A stretch of DNA of 64,000 nucleotides. It comes from Phymorhynchus buccinoides (lineage: Eukaryota; Mollusca; Gastropoda; Neogastropoda; Raphitomidae). The position numbers were made by a program, and so were the translations under genes. The stretch covers positions 7,180,847-7,244,846 of the forward strand of contig CM065699.1 in NCBI GenBank assembly GCA_017654935.2, read 5' to 3'. Each line of letters starts with the position of its first letter. The stretch's first letter is position 1. The notes beneath the pieces are model-generated. The model was given only the letters and a program-made list of their open reading frames with translations, was not told the origin of the DNA and searched no databases. Below, piece after piece: positions 11,296 through 23,073 of the stretch.

Positions 11296-11709
11296 CGTCT
11301 CTCTGACGCCTTTCGGATGAATATTAGAAACGAGGGCCCGGTGTGCCCAATGCTACGATAGCACATGTTTAAAACCCACCAGCAGTGGAACGATAAAAGT
11401 TGTCATTGGTCAAAATTTGGCCACACACACCCTTCCTTCCTCTAGAGCCAGTCACACATAACTCGCCATGCCCGCCCCCAAAGGGGCTGGGGTGGGCGCA
11501 GTAGCTAAATCTGTGTTGACGTCCTCCGGTCTGGAACAGACACACATGGGACATTAGTAGATGTACACAGGAAGTGGTTTGGGAACACGATCCTGGTAGG
11601 CAATCCGCGGAGGCAGTGGGAAACACCAAGTAAAAGGTCCCCGACAGTTTTTACAATACAGATGTTGATAAGACAGAAGAGTTCCATTAAAGTTTAAGTT
11701 ATGGGTGGC

Positions 11710-11790
11710 CAACGCTCTGCGCTTGAGGGAGTCGGTGCTCTCAGGTGGGAGCACCCCGAATTTCACAGACACCTCTGCGACTATAAAGTA
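11710..11790 (-). repeat. GAGAGCGCGTCGC short repeat, degraded mirror copy
   Basis: Mirror of 7,433-7,510. The core is damaged, but GGTGGGAGCACCCCGAATTT and TTCACAGACACCTCTG remain. Confidence 0.6.
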
Positions 11791-11824
11791 CATAATCCCG
11801 TGCAACACACTGCTAGACTTGCAG

Positions 11825-12205
11825 GCAACGACCAGGGTGTGGTGCGTGAGGTCCTGTCCAGCCCCTGGATCACGGACGGGGGAGGTGGCGTGGGGCGGGG
11901 TGGGTGATCTGCGTATGCACTGCCCCAGTCTTCGTGGGAGCTGTTCACCAACCAGGACTTGGGAAGAAGGGGGGAACCTGGGACCATCGACGCCGGGGGG
12001 GAGGACAGGTAACCGCTCATCATCATGGGCTAGGCAGACTACCGGGGGGTGAACCTCCCATCCTTGGCTGTAGCCATCGGGGCAGAGGACCAGTGCCGCT
12101 TCATCATCGGGGGCGGACTACCGGGTAAACCATGCCCATCCTTGACTGTAGCCATCGGGGCGGAGGACATAGGGCTTCATCATCGGAGGCTGACTACGGG
12201 TAACC
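11825..12205 (+). pseudogene. Frame-broken mirror copy of the EEPD1-like exon
   Basis: Reverse-complement counterpart of 7,072-7,400. It starts after TTGCAG as in the intact exon, then suffers many small insertions and deletions. Most are in G runs (for example around 11,878-11,905 and 11,965-12,005), so no single frame survives. The three tail copies are still recognisable (GCCATCGGGGC, TTCATCATCGG). Either an inactivated duplicate or an error-rich consensus of the same locus. Confidence 0.8.
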
Positions 12206-12255
12206 TCCCATTATTGGGTCCTAGCTTGTCGGGACGGGGGGGGGGGGGTTTGATT

Positions 12256-12526
12256 AAACCTTTCCGACGCTGGCCATTTTTCAGCCTATAAAATACTTTC
12301 CATCAAACTTACTTGGCCAGAGAAAAATATTGTGACTGCAGTATTTGGGAATCCTCTGATGGACATGCGTTAAAATAGGGCCTCTCCCTTAACTCCAAAG
12401 ATTAAGTAAACATAAGGTGCACTGAATTACCAGGACCCTAACTGTGATGCTTCCTTTTCTTCCTGTGAAAAAGTGACGTGTGTGTAAAAATCATTGTGGT
12501 TGCCAAAGTATGGCGATGAAAGGGTT
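12256..12526 (-). mobile_element. TTAA-flanked MITE (piggyBac-type), mirror of copy 1
   Basis: It lies between TTAA at 12,252-12,255 and TTAA at 12,527-12,530. Ends are ACCTTTCCGACGCTGGCC and GGCGATGAAAGGG. Counterpart of 6,796-7,019. Confidence 0.75.
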
Positions 12527-13065
12527 TTAAGTTGAAGATTAAAGAAAAGGTAAACAAATCTATGAAAACTGTACAGGAAGTTTGAACTAAAATCTCTTTT
12601 GAGGGATTGGGGGGAAAAAATGCAGAGGGGAAAGAAACCCGGAGGAGATTTGATTATTCATCATTCTGCGACTTGATCCACCGCATATACCTCCCCTACC
12701 TTCTTGTGTGAAGGAGGGGATAAGTGCTTGAGGGTGTGCACACTGCTACAGAAAGAAACATGAACATGTTAGTTCTCTCTGCACCTGTGAGTGGACCCGG
12801 GTTCGAAGCCCAACCTCGCCCTTTCTTTCTGTTTGACAGGAGAATAAAAAATTGACGTCCTAGCGCAGTCGCTTCGGATGGGTGATAGTTATAGCTAGTC
12901 GGACCCATGCGCTTTACGCCCACGTTAATAATCCCATGGCAGGTTGAAAATTTGGTAAGAGCAGGGACGAACTCCTGCTGCCTGGTGGGGGTCTAGGCCA
13001 CAGTGATAGCTAAGTCTTCCCAAGTCTGCCCCCCCCCCCCCCCCCCCCAATTTTATTATTTTTTA

Positions 13066-13165
13066 ATGTCGGTTGGCTGCCTTCGCGCTTTTGTGCCGCG
13101 ACGCGCTTCTAGGGGGGGAGCAAAAGCAAGAGCCTGGGATTTCACAGAGATAAGTTTCTGTGACT
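13066..13165 (-). repeat. GAGAGCGCGTCGC short repeat, mirror copy
   Basis: Counterpart of 6,163-6,255. GCGACGCGCTTCTAGG and ATTTCACAGAGA are visible, with extra inserted bases. Confidence 0.65.
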
Positions 13166-13351
13166 TGAATATGCCAAGCACAAAATACAGATCTCTGTGT
13201 CTGCGTGTCCGGGCCTCTTCATTTGGCGTTTGATGACTGGCCTTGCTTTTACCATGGGGGGTTTATTTCGGAGCCTTTCTGGTAGTGTTTGACACAAGAG
13301 TTAGAGAGTTGACTATGAGGCTTTTGGTTAGGCTAGATGAGGTACATTATT

Positions 13352-13440
13352 GTCACAGAGTCATCTCTGTCAAATTGGGGTTGCTTTCCCCCCCTGTGAG
13401 AGCGAGCGGATGCAGCCAAAGGCGCCCGCCAATCTCAATT
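13352..13440 (+). repeat. GAGAGCGCGTCGC short repeat, mirror copy
   Basis: Counterpart of 5,884-5,965. It begins TTGTCACAGAGTCATCTCTG and has a damaged core (GAGAGCGAGCGGATGCAG). Confidence 0.65.
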
Positions 13441-13689
13441 TTTAACAAAAAATGTTGGCATACGATTTGTGTTTAGAGTTTTTCGTTTTTATCTAGTATT
13501 CTTAGAGAATAGTGATGTGACTGGATGAGTGGGATGGGGAAGTGTAGGGTCGTGGTGGAGGTAATATATGTTTGATTCCAAAATGTGACTACTTTTCGTT
13601 GCCACTGGGTTTAACATTGGCTGAAGGTGTTGACCAGTACATATGCGGCATCACGGGACCTCGGGATTATCGTTCTCACTGAGAAAGGA

Positions 13690-13850
13690 TCTCACTTCAT
13701 AGAGACCGGACAAAGGTGACATAGTGCAAAGTGTAGTTAGGTGAGAGAGGGAGAAAGATCTCCCCTGGTTACCCAGGTTTAGAACGTCGGGTTGTATCTT
13801 TTGCTACGAAACGCGAAACCGTTGACTACCACTGGGCCAGCATCTAACAA
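13690..13850 (-). repeat. tRNA-derived SINE, degraded mirror copy
   Basis: Counterpart of 5,535-5,763. Fragments such as TTACCCAGGTTTAGAACG and CTACCACTGGGCCA correspond to the box B and box A regions of the left copy, but with many mismatches. Confidence 0.5.
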
Positions 13851-15734
13851 CGTATCCTAACTTGCTGTTAGGTAGATTGAGAGGAGGGGATAAATGGACG
13901 CTCCAATATTTATTTTAAGATCTGAAGGTGGGTGACACACAACGCACATCCTTGTTTTGTTACGACCAGTAAGGTGGCAGGAGTAATAGACAGAGCAGTG
14001 AAGAGGAATATTCCCTTTGATGACCTGTATGCTAATATTTGTGAAAGGCAAAAAGGGGAGCTGATAAATCTTATGCCTACTTTTTCGGACGTGGCGGCCC
14101 ACGTTTGTATCGGTTGATGATGACAACCGTTCAAAAACATACCCTTGAGAAGATCAATTCCACCGGACGACGGGGACCCAACGTGATAATAATTGGTATG
14201 ACGCAAGTTTGAGAGGTTTGACAGGTGTTCAATGATTGTGCATGAGTTGTAGGGTCTAGCGACTTCTTGGATTGCTCGAATATTGACTGCGAGGATTTGT
14301 TTGAAAAGAACTGGGAGAGATGTCTGGCTAGCGGTTTATTTATGATGGTGAAAATAACCGGAGGAGATTCGTCGCATAACGGTGAGAGTTTTACAATTTG
14401 CAGAAGTTGTATCTTTGGTCTATCAACATGGTTGAACAGTGTTTATGATCCAAACATATGACAAGATCTGATGTTAAGATTTCCTTTGATGTTGGCACCA
14501 CCATTTGACTGCACACAAAGGGTAGTTGTGAGTACAAGAGGTACAACAAAGTTTTCATTTTACTGGAACAAAATTCAAATTTTTGGGACAAATTATTACA
14601 CAACAATCACTCCAGGTTTATCTAACTGTAAATGTACATCTTTGGAGGAAAAAGACTTCACATCAAAATCAAAAAGACCATGTTGTTTTAGATCTCCGCG
14701 AAATAGTTTGGTACAACACACACAGCCCATATTGGGAAATCACTTTGTAAACTAAACAATGTGTTACACCCTCCCACAATTACAGAATCTTTAAAGAAAT
14801 TTTTGTCTCGGCAGATAGATTAAACAAAAGTGGATACAGAAATTTACAGAAAGACAAGTTCGAAAAAGAAAATCCCTAAATTTACAGGATTTTTTCCTGT
14901 TATATGCAGGTAGCAAGGGGGAGAGGAGAGCGAGATTAGAAGGAGAGGTTTTACTATATCGACCATTTATCAATCCTACCGATCAACAAAATGAAGGAAA
15001 TTCCTTATAAGAGATCACAATTGGATTGTTTGTTTGGCTCGCCACAGTCCCTGGTTTTATGATAAGATTTGTATGGTTTTTTCATTTTGTTGTTGTTTTT
15101 TTTTATGTGTATTGTATTTATATGCTTGATGATTATGTACCTCAGACTCCGAACCATAATGTCGCAACAAAAAAAAAAGAGGACTACTACAATAAAAAAA
15201 CCATTAAACCATCCCATGTACGTTATGCTCCTTGTATTTATATGTATCCTATGCTAACAACTTGACCCAAAATTATTGGCTGTTGTGTTTTTTTTTTCTT
15301 TTTGATTTTTGGGTTTAAGTTAAAAGGTACCAAAATGCTATTATCAAAAAAGTAGGAGTTTATTGCCAGATGTGCAAGAGCGTGCACAAACTGACCCTTC
15401 AAACTTGAGTGATGAATCCAGATCTTGGGCTTTGTAGTTTTTTTTTTTTTTTTTTTATTTTTTTTTTTTTGTTGAAAAAAAAATAAAAAAAAAAAAAAAA
15501 AAAAAAAAAAAAGAAAGAAAAAAAGAAAAGGAGAAAATGAAAGGGTTAAGAGGAAGTTGTATGGGCGAACATTTGGAAAAGTAAAAAGAAAAAAAAAGAA
15601 AAAAAAAAAACAATAAAAAAAGTCTAAGCTAGTCTTACAGCATGCAGAGATCACAGCACAATGTGCAATTTTAACATGCACTCACGCACAAAATATGATG
15701 ATTGTAGGTTTTTAAAAAGTTAAAAAACCTTTGT
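13850..15734. other. Poorly aligning part of right arm
   Basis: Only islands align to 4,291-5,534. Two stretches are low complexity: 15,085-15,300, and 15,437-15,620, where T runs are followed by A runs in a near-perfect T/A hairpin. No gene seen. This block is the weakest part of the palindrome and looks like low-quality consensus. Confidence 0.55.
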
Positions 15735-16725
15735 GATGATTGTATTTGTTTGAAAAGAGCACCCAGCTCATCTTAAGATGCCTTCAGCAATGCAGATGAT
15801 GGGTTGGATTGTGATGATTGTTTGTTTGAAAAGAGCACCCAGCTCATCTTAGAGATGCCTTCAGCAATGCAGACCTGGTTGGATTGTATTTGTTTGAAAA
15901 GAGCGCCCAGCTCATCTTCAGATGCCTTCAGCAATGCAGACCTGGTTGGATTGTGTTTGTTTGAAAAGAGCACCCAGCTCATCTTCAGATGCCTTCAGCA
16001 ATGCAGACCTGGTTGGATTGTGTTTGTTTGAAAAGAGCACCCAGCTCATCTTCAGATGCCTTCAGCCAATGCCAGGACTGGTTCGGAGCTTGTGCCTTTT
16101 GTAGTGAAAAATGAGACACCAAGTCTTTCATTTTCTAAGTATTTTTTTTTTTTTTTTGACATCTTATCAGCAATGAGAAGCTCCGTCATAAGGGTTGCTG
16201 GATTGCGGCCATTGTTGATTTTTTTTGGAAAACGAGCACCCCAGCTCATTCTCTCCAGATCAGCCTTCAGCAATGCACATCTGATTGGAATCTTAATTCG
16301 TTAGTTTAGACCAAGAGAGCACCCAGAACTCATACTTCAGAATGACTTCAGTCCCTGCAGACCTCTGGTTGGCACGGCTATTCTTGATTTTGACTAACAA
16401 GATGCACCCTTATAGCTCATCTTCAGAGCCCTGCTAGATTAAGGCAATGCAGACCTGGTTGGATTGTATGTGTTTGAAAAGAGCGCCCAGCTCATCTTCA
16501 GATGCCTTCAGCAATGCAGACCTGGTTGGATTGTGTTTGTTTGAAAAGAGCACCCAGCTCATCTTAGATGCCTTCAGCAATGCAGACCTGGTTGGATTGT
16601 ATTTGTTTGAAAAGAGCACCCAGCTCATCTTCAGATGCCTTCAGCAATGCAGACCTGGTTGGATTGTGTTAGTTTGAAAAGAGCGCCCAGCTCATCTTCA
16701 GATGCCTTCAGCAATGCAGACCTGT
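15735..16725 (-). repeat. 67-bp satellite, mirror array with corrupted block
   Basis: Reverse-complement units of the 3,413-4,290 satellite. Units at 15,735-16,070 and 16,440-16,725 are clean. Between 16,070 and 16,440 unit-length periodicity persists, but bases are scrambled (for example CAGCCAATGCCAGGACTGG and CAATGCACATCTGATTGG). Confidence 0.9.
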
Positions 16726-16989
16726 GTTTACTCTACTCTTTTCTGAGTAGTTTTCTACTCAGTTTGGATCTCTGCTACTTCATTAATATACAATATGATT
16801 CCAATTACGCTCTTTATTACAATGACTGCCACGTATTTATGGTAAATATTGTTTGATGGTTTTAATGAATAAAACTGCACATTTTTGCACCAAAAACTTC
16901 TCATTTCAGGCTATCCAGGCTACTCAAGACTTGTGAAGGGGGTAAACGGGTCTTGGCAATGGAGGAAAAGATTCGAGCGTGCACAGGAG

Positions 16990-17520
16990 AAACAAAGGAT
17001 TCTACACTGGAGGAACTGGAGTTTGCAATTCGGAAACATTTGAGTTTGCCTAGGAGAAACAATGAGAAACAATGGAGTTTGCATAAGATAAACAATGGAG
17101 TTTCCATAGGAGAAACAATGGAGTTTGCATAAGATAAACAATGGAGTTTCCATAGAAGCAATGGAGCTTGCATATGAGAAACAATAGTTTCCATAGGAGA
17201 ACAATGGAGTCTGCATAGGATAAACAATGGAGCTTGCATAGGAGAGACAATGGAGCTTGCATAGGAGAAACAATGGAGTTTGCATAGGATAAACAATGGA
17301 GTCTGCATAGGAGAAACAATGGAGCTTGCATAGGAGAAACAATGGAGCTTGCATAAGATAAACAATGGAGTTTCCATAGGAGAAACAATGGAGTTTGCAT
17401 AGGATAAACAATGGAGTCTGCATAGGAGAAACAATGGAGTTTGCATAGGAGAAACAATGGAGTTTGCATAGGAGAAAGAAAAAAGTGGAGTTTGCATAGG
17501 AGAGACAATGGAGTTTGAAG
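16990..17520 (-). repeat. 23-bp minisatellite (right arm)
   Basis: Mirror of 2,562-3,180, with fewer units. Core CAATGGAGTTTGCATAGGAG. Open frames on the minus strand are repeat by-products. Confidence 0.92.
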
Positions 17521-19949
17521 TGGAAATACAATCAAGATTGCTTTGAAGAAGCGACAGAGCCTGCTTTGAAGAAACTAAAGGTTGCGATGAAGTGTGCAAA
17601 GGAGAAGCAATAGATTTTGCTATGGAGAGGAACTGAAGACAATGGAGTTTGCAGTTGAGAAACGATGGAGGAATGATAAATGTTGCAGTGGAAAGAATCT
17701 GCTTGCTGTAGAGAGAAACTTGAGAGAGCAGAGACAGGTGTTAGCATGCAGCAAACTCTAGGATGAAAATACTCCATGTGAAATACTCCCCAAAGATTAT
17801 GTCAGATTTTGTGTGTGGCTGTTGCACAATGTGGTTATTTATTTTCTGTGAAAAAGGATGCACCAAGATTGGATGATATATAATAATTGACTTTTCCTCG
17901 TGTGATAAATGGACGAGCTTTGTTGTCGAGGTATGCTTTGTGAAATACTATCTCTTGTGAAGATAATGTTCCATGTTTTATACACCATGCCTTTCTTTGC
18001 ATTTTGAAGCACACACTCAGAAATGTTTTATAAATTTTTTTTAAATTTTTTATTGTGAAATATTTCTCATCCAGCACGTTACGAGATGTCAGTAAATGTG
18101 GATGAAAATGAAGAACAAATGGGAGGGGTTTGTCAGCATGTGCAGGGATGTGAGAGTTACGTATAACTGTAAGCACGTAAATGCGTGTTTTCTACTCAAC
18201 TAAATATTAATAAATAGTACACACAGAGAGAGAAGATCATATAGATTGATGAGTTCGGTAGATATAGACTTTCTTCATTGAGGCTGAGCACACAGTGTAG
18301 ATGTAGATGAAAGAAGTTTATGTAGCACAAGTACATTCGTTTGACTGAATTTCGTAAGCTCTGTGGTTGGCCTATAGTTATGTCCAATGGTAATGCGCCT
18401 TCTTCATGTGTTTGGATACTTCCTCTGTGTCATTTCGAATAAGTATTTGAATGTTTTCAAAGCTATTGAGAGAAATGTTTCATCTTCAATCATGAAACTT
18501 GTATATCACACCATATGATAGATGTAAAAATAGGAGATCAAATTTGACAGGGGCTTGGTTGGATGAAACTGTATCGGACAGTACAATTTATGCAGCGGAG
18601 AACTTTTAAAAAAAATGTAATGTTGCAGGCAAAGTTTTGTTTATGTACTTTGACGATACCATCGGCTGACGGATTTTTCCATTTTTGGGCCCGCTCACCT
18701 CGTTGCATGCTGTTTGTGAGCATGGCTACATTGTGTGGTGTGCGATTTCTGAATGGTCTTTAAAACAATGTGTTTGAATTAAGATCCATTTTAAGCATTA
18801 AGTGAATGTTAGAACTGTATAAAGTATGCAAACTGAATGTAATGGCAACAGGCCTCTCCTTGCCTTTTGATTTCATCTCTTATCTCAATTTCCCCTCAAA
18901 AAGTGATTTTATAGATTGTATGTTTCTCTTTCTATGTGTGTTTTCTATACTTTTAAGAAGAGGTTGTGTGTGTGTGTGAGTTCAACTTTTTATAGTTAAT
19001 TTGACAATTAATTGGTTCCAGTCCAGTCTGTGTGCGTGTGTGCGCGCGCGTGTGCGTGTGTTTTACTTAAAATAATCATTTTAGTTGCTTTTATGTTTTA
19101 GCTGCTTATGCACAATACTTTTTGAGATAAAATAAGTACATTGAATATCTGTTTTAGTATGCTTATTAAAACACTGTGTGTGTGTGTGTGTGTGTGTGTT
19201 ATATTTTGATTATTTTTGCATGTATCTCTTTTGGTACTGCTGTGAGCAACTAAAATGGCATACTGCACTCAAATTTGTCAACACCTCTTCTTCTTTTTTT
19301 TTCCATAGATAGGTGCATGCTTTGTACCTCTAAAATGCTTCCTATGATTGCCTTTAGAAAAATAATTGAAAATTGGTTTTTTTATGCATCTCTGATTTTT
19401 TTTTTTTTACAATTAGTTTCAAAGTCTATGCATATGCCCTTAATCAGTTAATGCAAGAATCTTCATATTTGTGCTCTCAATGCAGACTTACAGTGCATTC
19501 CTTTTTATTAGGAGTGTTTTCAAGTAGCTTTTTGGGGTTGGTTCTTTTAGTGTTGGCTGGGTTTTTTATAACTAAAGCTGGTCTTCAGAATGCCTCGATT
19601 TCAGATTCAAGTAGCTAAAAAAGGGAGAAAATTTAACATGAAATGATCTCAAACTGCATTGACTTTTGTAATGCACACACACACACACATACACACACAC
19701 TTTTGGTTTAACGTTTATTATGTGTGTGTGTGCACGTGCGTAAAAGTGTGTACATACATGCATGCATATGTGCTGGTAAAATGATCTTGTGTGTTTTCCC
19801 CACTTAAAATGATGTCTCTTTGCATTTTATTCACTGTCTCTTTGCTTTATATGATTTTGTACTTAAGCATAGAGAGCATCGAACAAACCAGAATCAAACG
19901 AAATTGTGCCATTAGGACACGGAACGGAAACTGATCCCTTCATATCACA
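17521..19949. other. Outer right arm, no gene seen
   Basis: Nearly exact reverse complement of 1-2,560. It includes CA/TG microsatellites at about 19,030-19,060, 19,174-19,200 and 19,675-19,700. No coding sequence recognised. Confidence 0.7.
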
Positions 19950-20730
19950 AGACATAGAAACAACGAAACTGTCAAGAATTTGTATTGACAAAAGGAGTTT
20001 AAAACAATCAAAATGTCAAGGATTTGTATTAAGAAAAAGTAAGATTGAAACAAACAATCAAAATGTTAAGAATTTGTTATCGACAACAGACAGATCTAGA
20101 CAAACAATCAAAAGGAATTTATATCAACCAAAACAGGTTGAAACTAATGATAAAAATGTTAAGAACTTGTAGTATAAAAAAAAGAAAAGATGAAAACAAT
20201 GAAAGTGTTAAATGAATTTGTAGTGACAAACAGTAAGGGTATATAAAAGACAGGCTGATGAAATATTTGACGATGACATTGACTGACAATGTTGATAATG
20301 GGGATGATGATGATAATGTTTGAGGATAATGATGATGACGATTAGGATGAGTGATGACGATGTTTTGACAGAAAGGATCCTTGCCTGTACACTGGTGCTG
20401 AAAGAACAAAAGTTTTGTTGGTGTGTTCATATGATTGTATATCCTTATTTTATTTTATTTCTTTGTCCTTTGACGATCTACGGTCGCAAAGGAGTATGAA
20501 TTTGTTCTTGTATGTTTTTTTGGGTTTTTTGTGTGTGTGTTTTTTTTTTCTGTCTGTCCCAAGGATATCTCCTGAACCGCTTGTTTTGCCTGTATTCGTT
20601 TGTGTTTGTTTTGTTGTATTAAAATGGGATTGCATGAGATTCAAATCAAGATTGTGCTCGTTTCCATCTTTGTCTCACTTTAAATTTCTCTCTCTCCCTC
20701 TGACTCTTATGTGTCGCACTGTGTGTGTGC
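19950..20730. other. Unassigned AT-rich sequence after the palindrome
   Basis: Repetitive A-rich sequence with AAACAATCAAAATGT-like motifs at 19,990-20,165 and a GATGATGA-rich patch at 20,280-20,360. No gene recognised. Confidence 0.5.
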
Positions 20731-20781
<51 letters not shown>

Positions 20782-20797
20782 TGTGTGTGTGTGTGTC
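20722..20797. repeat. (GT)n-(GA)n-(GT)n compound microsatellite
   Basis: A run of GT repeats, about 19 GA units, then GT repeats again. Purely simple sequence. Confidence 0.95.
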
Positions 20798-20870
20798 AAG
20801 TCAAGTCAAAATTTTATTTCCAGATGGGAACATTGTATAAGCAAAAACATGCTTTTTTTCAACAACACTC
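20797..20870 (-). repeat. Truncated retroelement 3' end with TTGAC tail
   Basis: It starts CAAGTCAAGTCAAAATTTTA, so the minus strand ends in repeats of TTGAC after an A/T-rich tail. The same start occurs at 21,783. Short terminal repeats of this type are seen at 3' ends of some LINE/SINE families; assignment is inferred. Confidence 0.45.
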
Positions 20871-20924
20871 TGTGTGAGTGTGTGTACGTACATGTATTGT
20901 TTTAGTATTTGGTATATTTCTAGT

Positions 20925-21000
20925 CACAGAGACTTATCTCTTTGAAATTCGGGCTGCTCTCCCATGGAGAGCGCGTCACCGCAAGTACAGCGCCTACTCA
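20925..21000 (+). repeat. GAGAGCGCGTCGC short repeat
   Basis: Copy outside the palindrome: GTCACAGAGACTTATCTC, AAATTCGGGCTGCTCTCCC, GAGAGCGCGTCACCGC and CAGCGCCTACTCATTT. Confidence 0.75.
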
Positions 21001-22069
21001 TTTTAAAAAAAATGTATGTGTAAATCTTTGTGCATGTGTCTCTCAGTCTGTCTGTATGTATATCTGAGTGTCTGAACATCCTTGAATTCTTGAACTGATG
21101 ATTATGAAAATTGGCTGACCCGTTCCAAACATCCTAAGGCATCCTAAGAGATTGATCAGTTGATGCCACATTTTCCATTTCACTTACAGATCCTGATTTA
21201 ATAACTTTAAAAAGTGACAATTAAAAAACATGAAACAAAAAAACCCTTTCTTTTTGCTTTGTGCCCCATTGCAAGTGGTTTAGGGCGGTTGGAGATGATG
21301 AATCAAAATGGAGAACATGAATTTAAAAAAAAAAAAATTTGCTTATAAAAAAGTTTTCAATAATGTCCCAATCTTTCTACCTCTTCTTGGATTGTCATTA
21401 AAGAGTTAGACTCATTGGAACTACTTGTATATATTTCTTTGTTGATTACTCAGACAGTTTACTGTCATATGAGTGCAGATGCATCATGCTGCTGTTAAGT
21501 GTTATGCGCCTAAGTAAGAAATAGTTAGGCCCAGCATGTCCATCATCGGCAGCTGGAGAAAATCTTCTGCAAGAGTTTCTGGAACCAACGCAGGAGAATG
21601 GGCCAGAAAGGTAGATGACAGTAAGCAAAGGGAAAGGGCAGAGTGAAAGAGAGCGACAGATTAGAGGAAGTTACAAGCACAGTTCGAGAAGGTGGGGGAA
21701 TTATTTGTACGAAAGAACCCCCCCTCCCCCCCTATTCCCACAGTCAAACTTCTGTTTGACTTGCCGCATTGATCTGTGTTTTCAAGTCAAGTCAAAATGA
21801 TCTTTATTGAGGGTTAAAGAATAAGCTAACAAGGCTTTTTTTCATCCTGCCCTCCAACAAAAAAATACAAACATCATGAAAATGCATAATAATTACAGGG
21901 TGTTTGGAGTCATGTGAACAGGGTAGTAATGTTAATGAGATGAAAATAAAATACCTTTTGGTTGTATATTATATTCACTTATACATTGTTGATTGAATTC
22001 AAGAATTGCGCTTATATAGTTTCTATGCAGTATTTTGGCAAGTTTGTATATTAGAAGAACACCCCCACC
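21001..22069. other. Intergenic sequence, one retroelement end
   Basis: No gene recognised. At 21,783-21,900 a segment starts AAGTCAAGTCAAAATGATC, resembling 20,797, probably a second truncated retroelement 3' end in minus orientation. A poly-C patch lies at 21,718-21,733. Confidence 0.45.
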
Positions 22070-22205
22070 CCACACCCCTCATGTTTAGGATTCTCAATCT
22101 CAAAGTCTGGCTCTTTCAGTTTTATGACAATAACCCCAGGCTGATCCTAACCCTATCCCTTTCATGATGATGGGAGAATGTTGCTTCTCAGTGAAAATGT
22201 TCAAA
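22070..22205 (-). repeat. Dispersed repeat D, copy 1
   Basis: Reverse complement of 26,545-26,670. Shared landmarks are CTGATCCTAACCCTATCCC, CTCAATCTCAAAGTCTG and TCACTGAGAAG on the other strand. A shorter third copy lies at 27,195-27,265. Class unknown. Confidence 0.7.
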
Positions 22206-22453
22206 GGGAAAATGTGATGGGGGTTGACTAATGTACAAATTAGCCTCTTTTTATTTTATCTGATCATGGCGGGCGTGCAATCTAACAAACATTTTTATGA
22301 CTTTGGGGGGCATTATAGATCAATATGTGCCTGTCATTTCCTGTTTGAAAGTGATGAAAATGATTGATTATTTAAATGTGGAGAAGATATGTCGTTTATT
22401 GAATAGTGATAAAAAAATGTTTTTGTGGCATATAAGGTATTTGGTACTTTATT

Positions 22454-22528
22454 GTCACAGAGGCGTCTCTGTGAAATTCGGGTTGCTCCCATCTGGAGAG
22501 CGCGTCGCAGCCAGATGCGCGCCACCCA
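22454..22528 (+). repeat. GAGAGCGCGTCGC short repeat, best copy
   Basis: The cleanest copy: a perfect hairpin CACAGAGGCGTCTCTGTG, then AAATTCGGGTTGCTCCC, GAGAGCGCGTCGCAGCC and GCGCGCCACCCA. It follows TTTGGTACTTTATT, which also precedes the copy at 7,433 in related form (TAGGTACTTTATA). The true element may therefore start about 15 bp earlier. Confidence 0.82.
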
Positions 22529-22675
22529 ATGTGTTTTTTTGCATGCAATAAGAGCGTCTGAATCTTTTGTTTATTAAGGTTTTGTTTTCTGAGGGGTGTC
22601 ATTTTAAAATTGAATTGACAAGATGTTGTATCATTTTGGTTGCATTTTGTGTTAAACAAATGTGAATGGACAGGT

Positions 22676-22700
22676 GCACACACATGCACGCACACGCGTG

Positions 22701-22754
<54 letters not shown>
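22676..22754. repeat. (CA)n microsatellite
   Basis: CA-rich tract ending in about 22 uninterrupted CA units. Confidence 0.95.
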
Positions 22755-23073
22755 ATTTGGAAAAATGTGGTCTAAGCGCTGTTAGCTATAACAAAGTATT
22801 AGGGAATCCAGAGATGTTTTTAAAATCAGGATTTACTCTTCTTCTTATTGACCGGGATAGGCTTGGTATGAAGAATCTTGGGTGCTTTTAGCATATCTTT
22901 CTGGGTAGTTCATTCTTTTGGTGAATTTTTGTTGTTGCTTTAATTATTATTATTTTACAATAGAATAATTTACAATGAGAGAGAATGTGTATTCTCAGGG
23001 ATGCACACATGTCTGAGTATGCAAAAAAAAAGTACAAATTCAGATATGCAGTTTTGTCATCTATTGTTTCTTT

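Larger units (their letters stand above)
9641..19949 (-). repeat. Right arm of giant inverted repeat (noisier copy)
   Basis: Reverse-complement copy of the left arm, with the same order of internal repeats: 45-bp unit remnant, TTAA MITE, exon copy, TTAA MITE, SINE, 67-bp satellite, 23-bp satellite. Beyond 19,949 the symmetry cannot be followed because the left partner is outside the window. Homopolymer length changes, small indels and locally scrambled sequence (16,070-16,440 and 14,770-15,620) make this arm look like a poorly polished or decayed copy. Confidence 0.93.

Noticed and set aside
15437..15620. Poly-A tail of a processed pseudogene
   Set aside because: T runs precede the A runs in a hairpin pattern and no coding sequence lies beside them. 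More likely a homopolymer artefact of the noisy arm.
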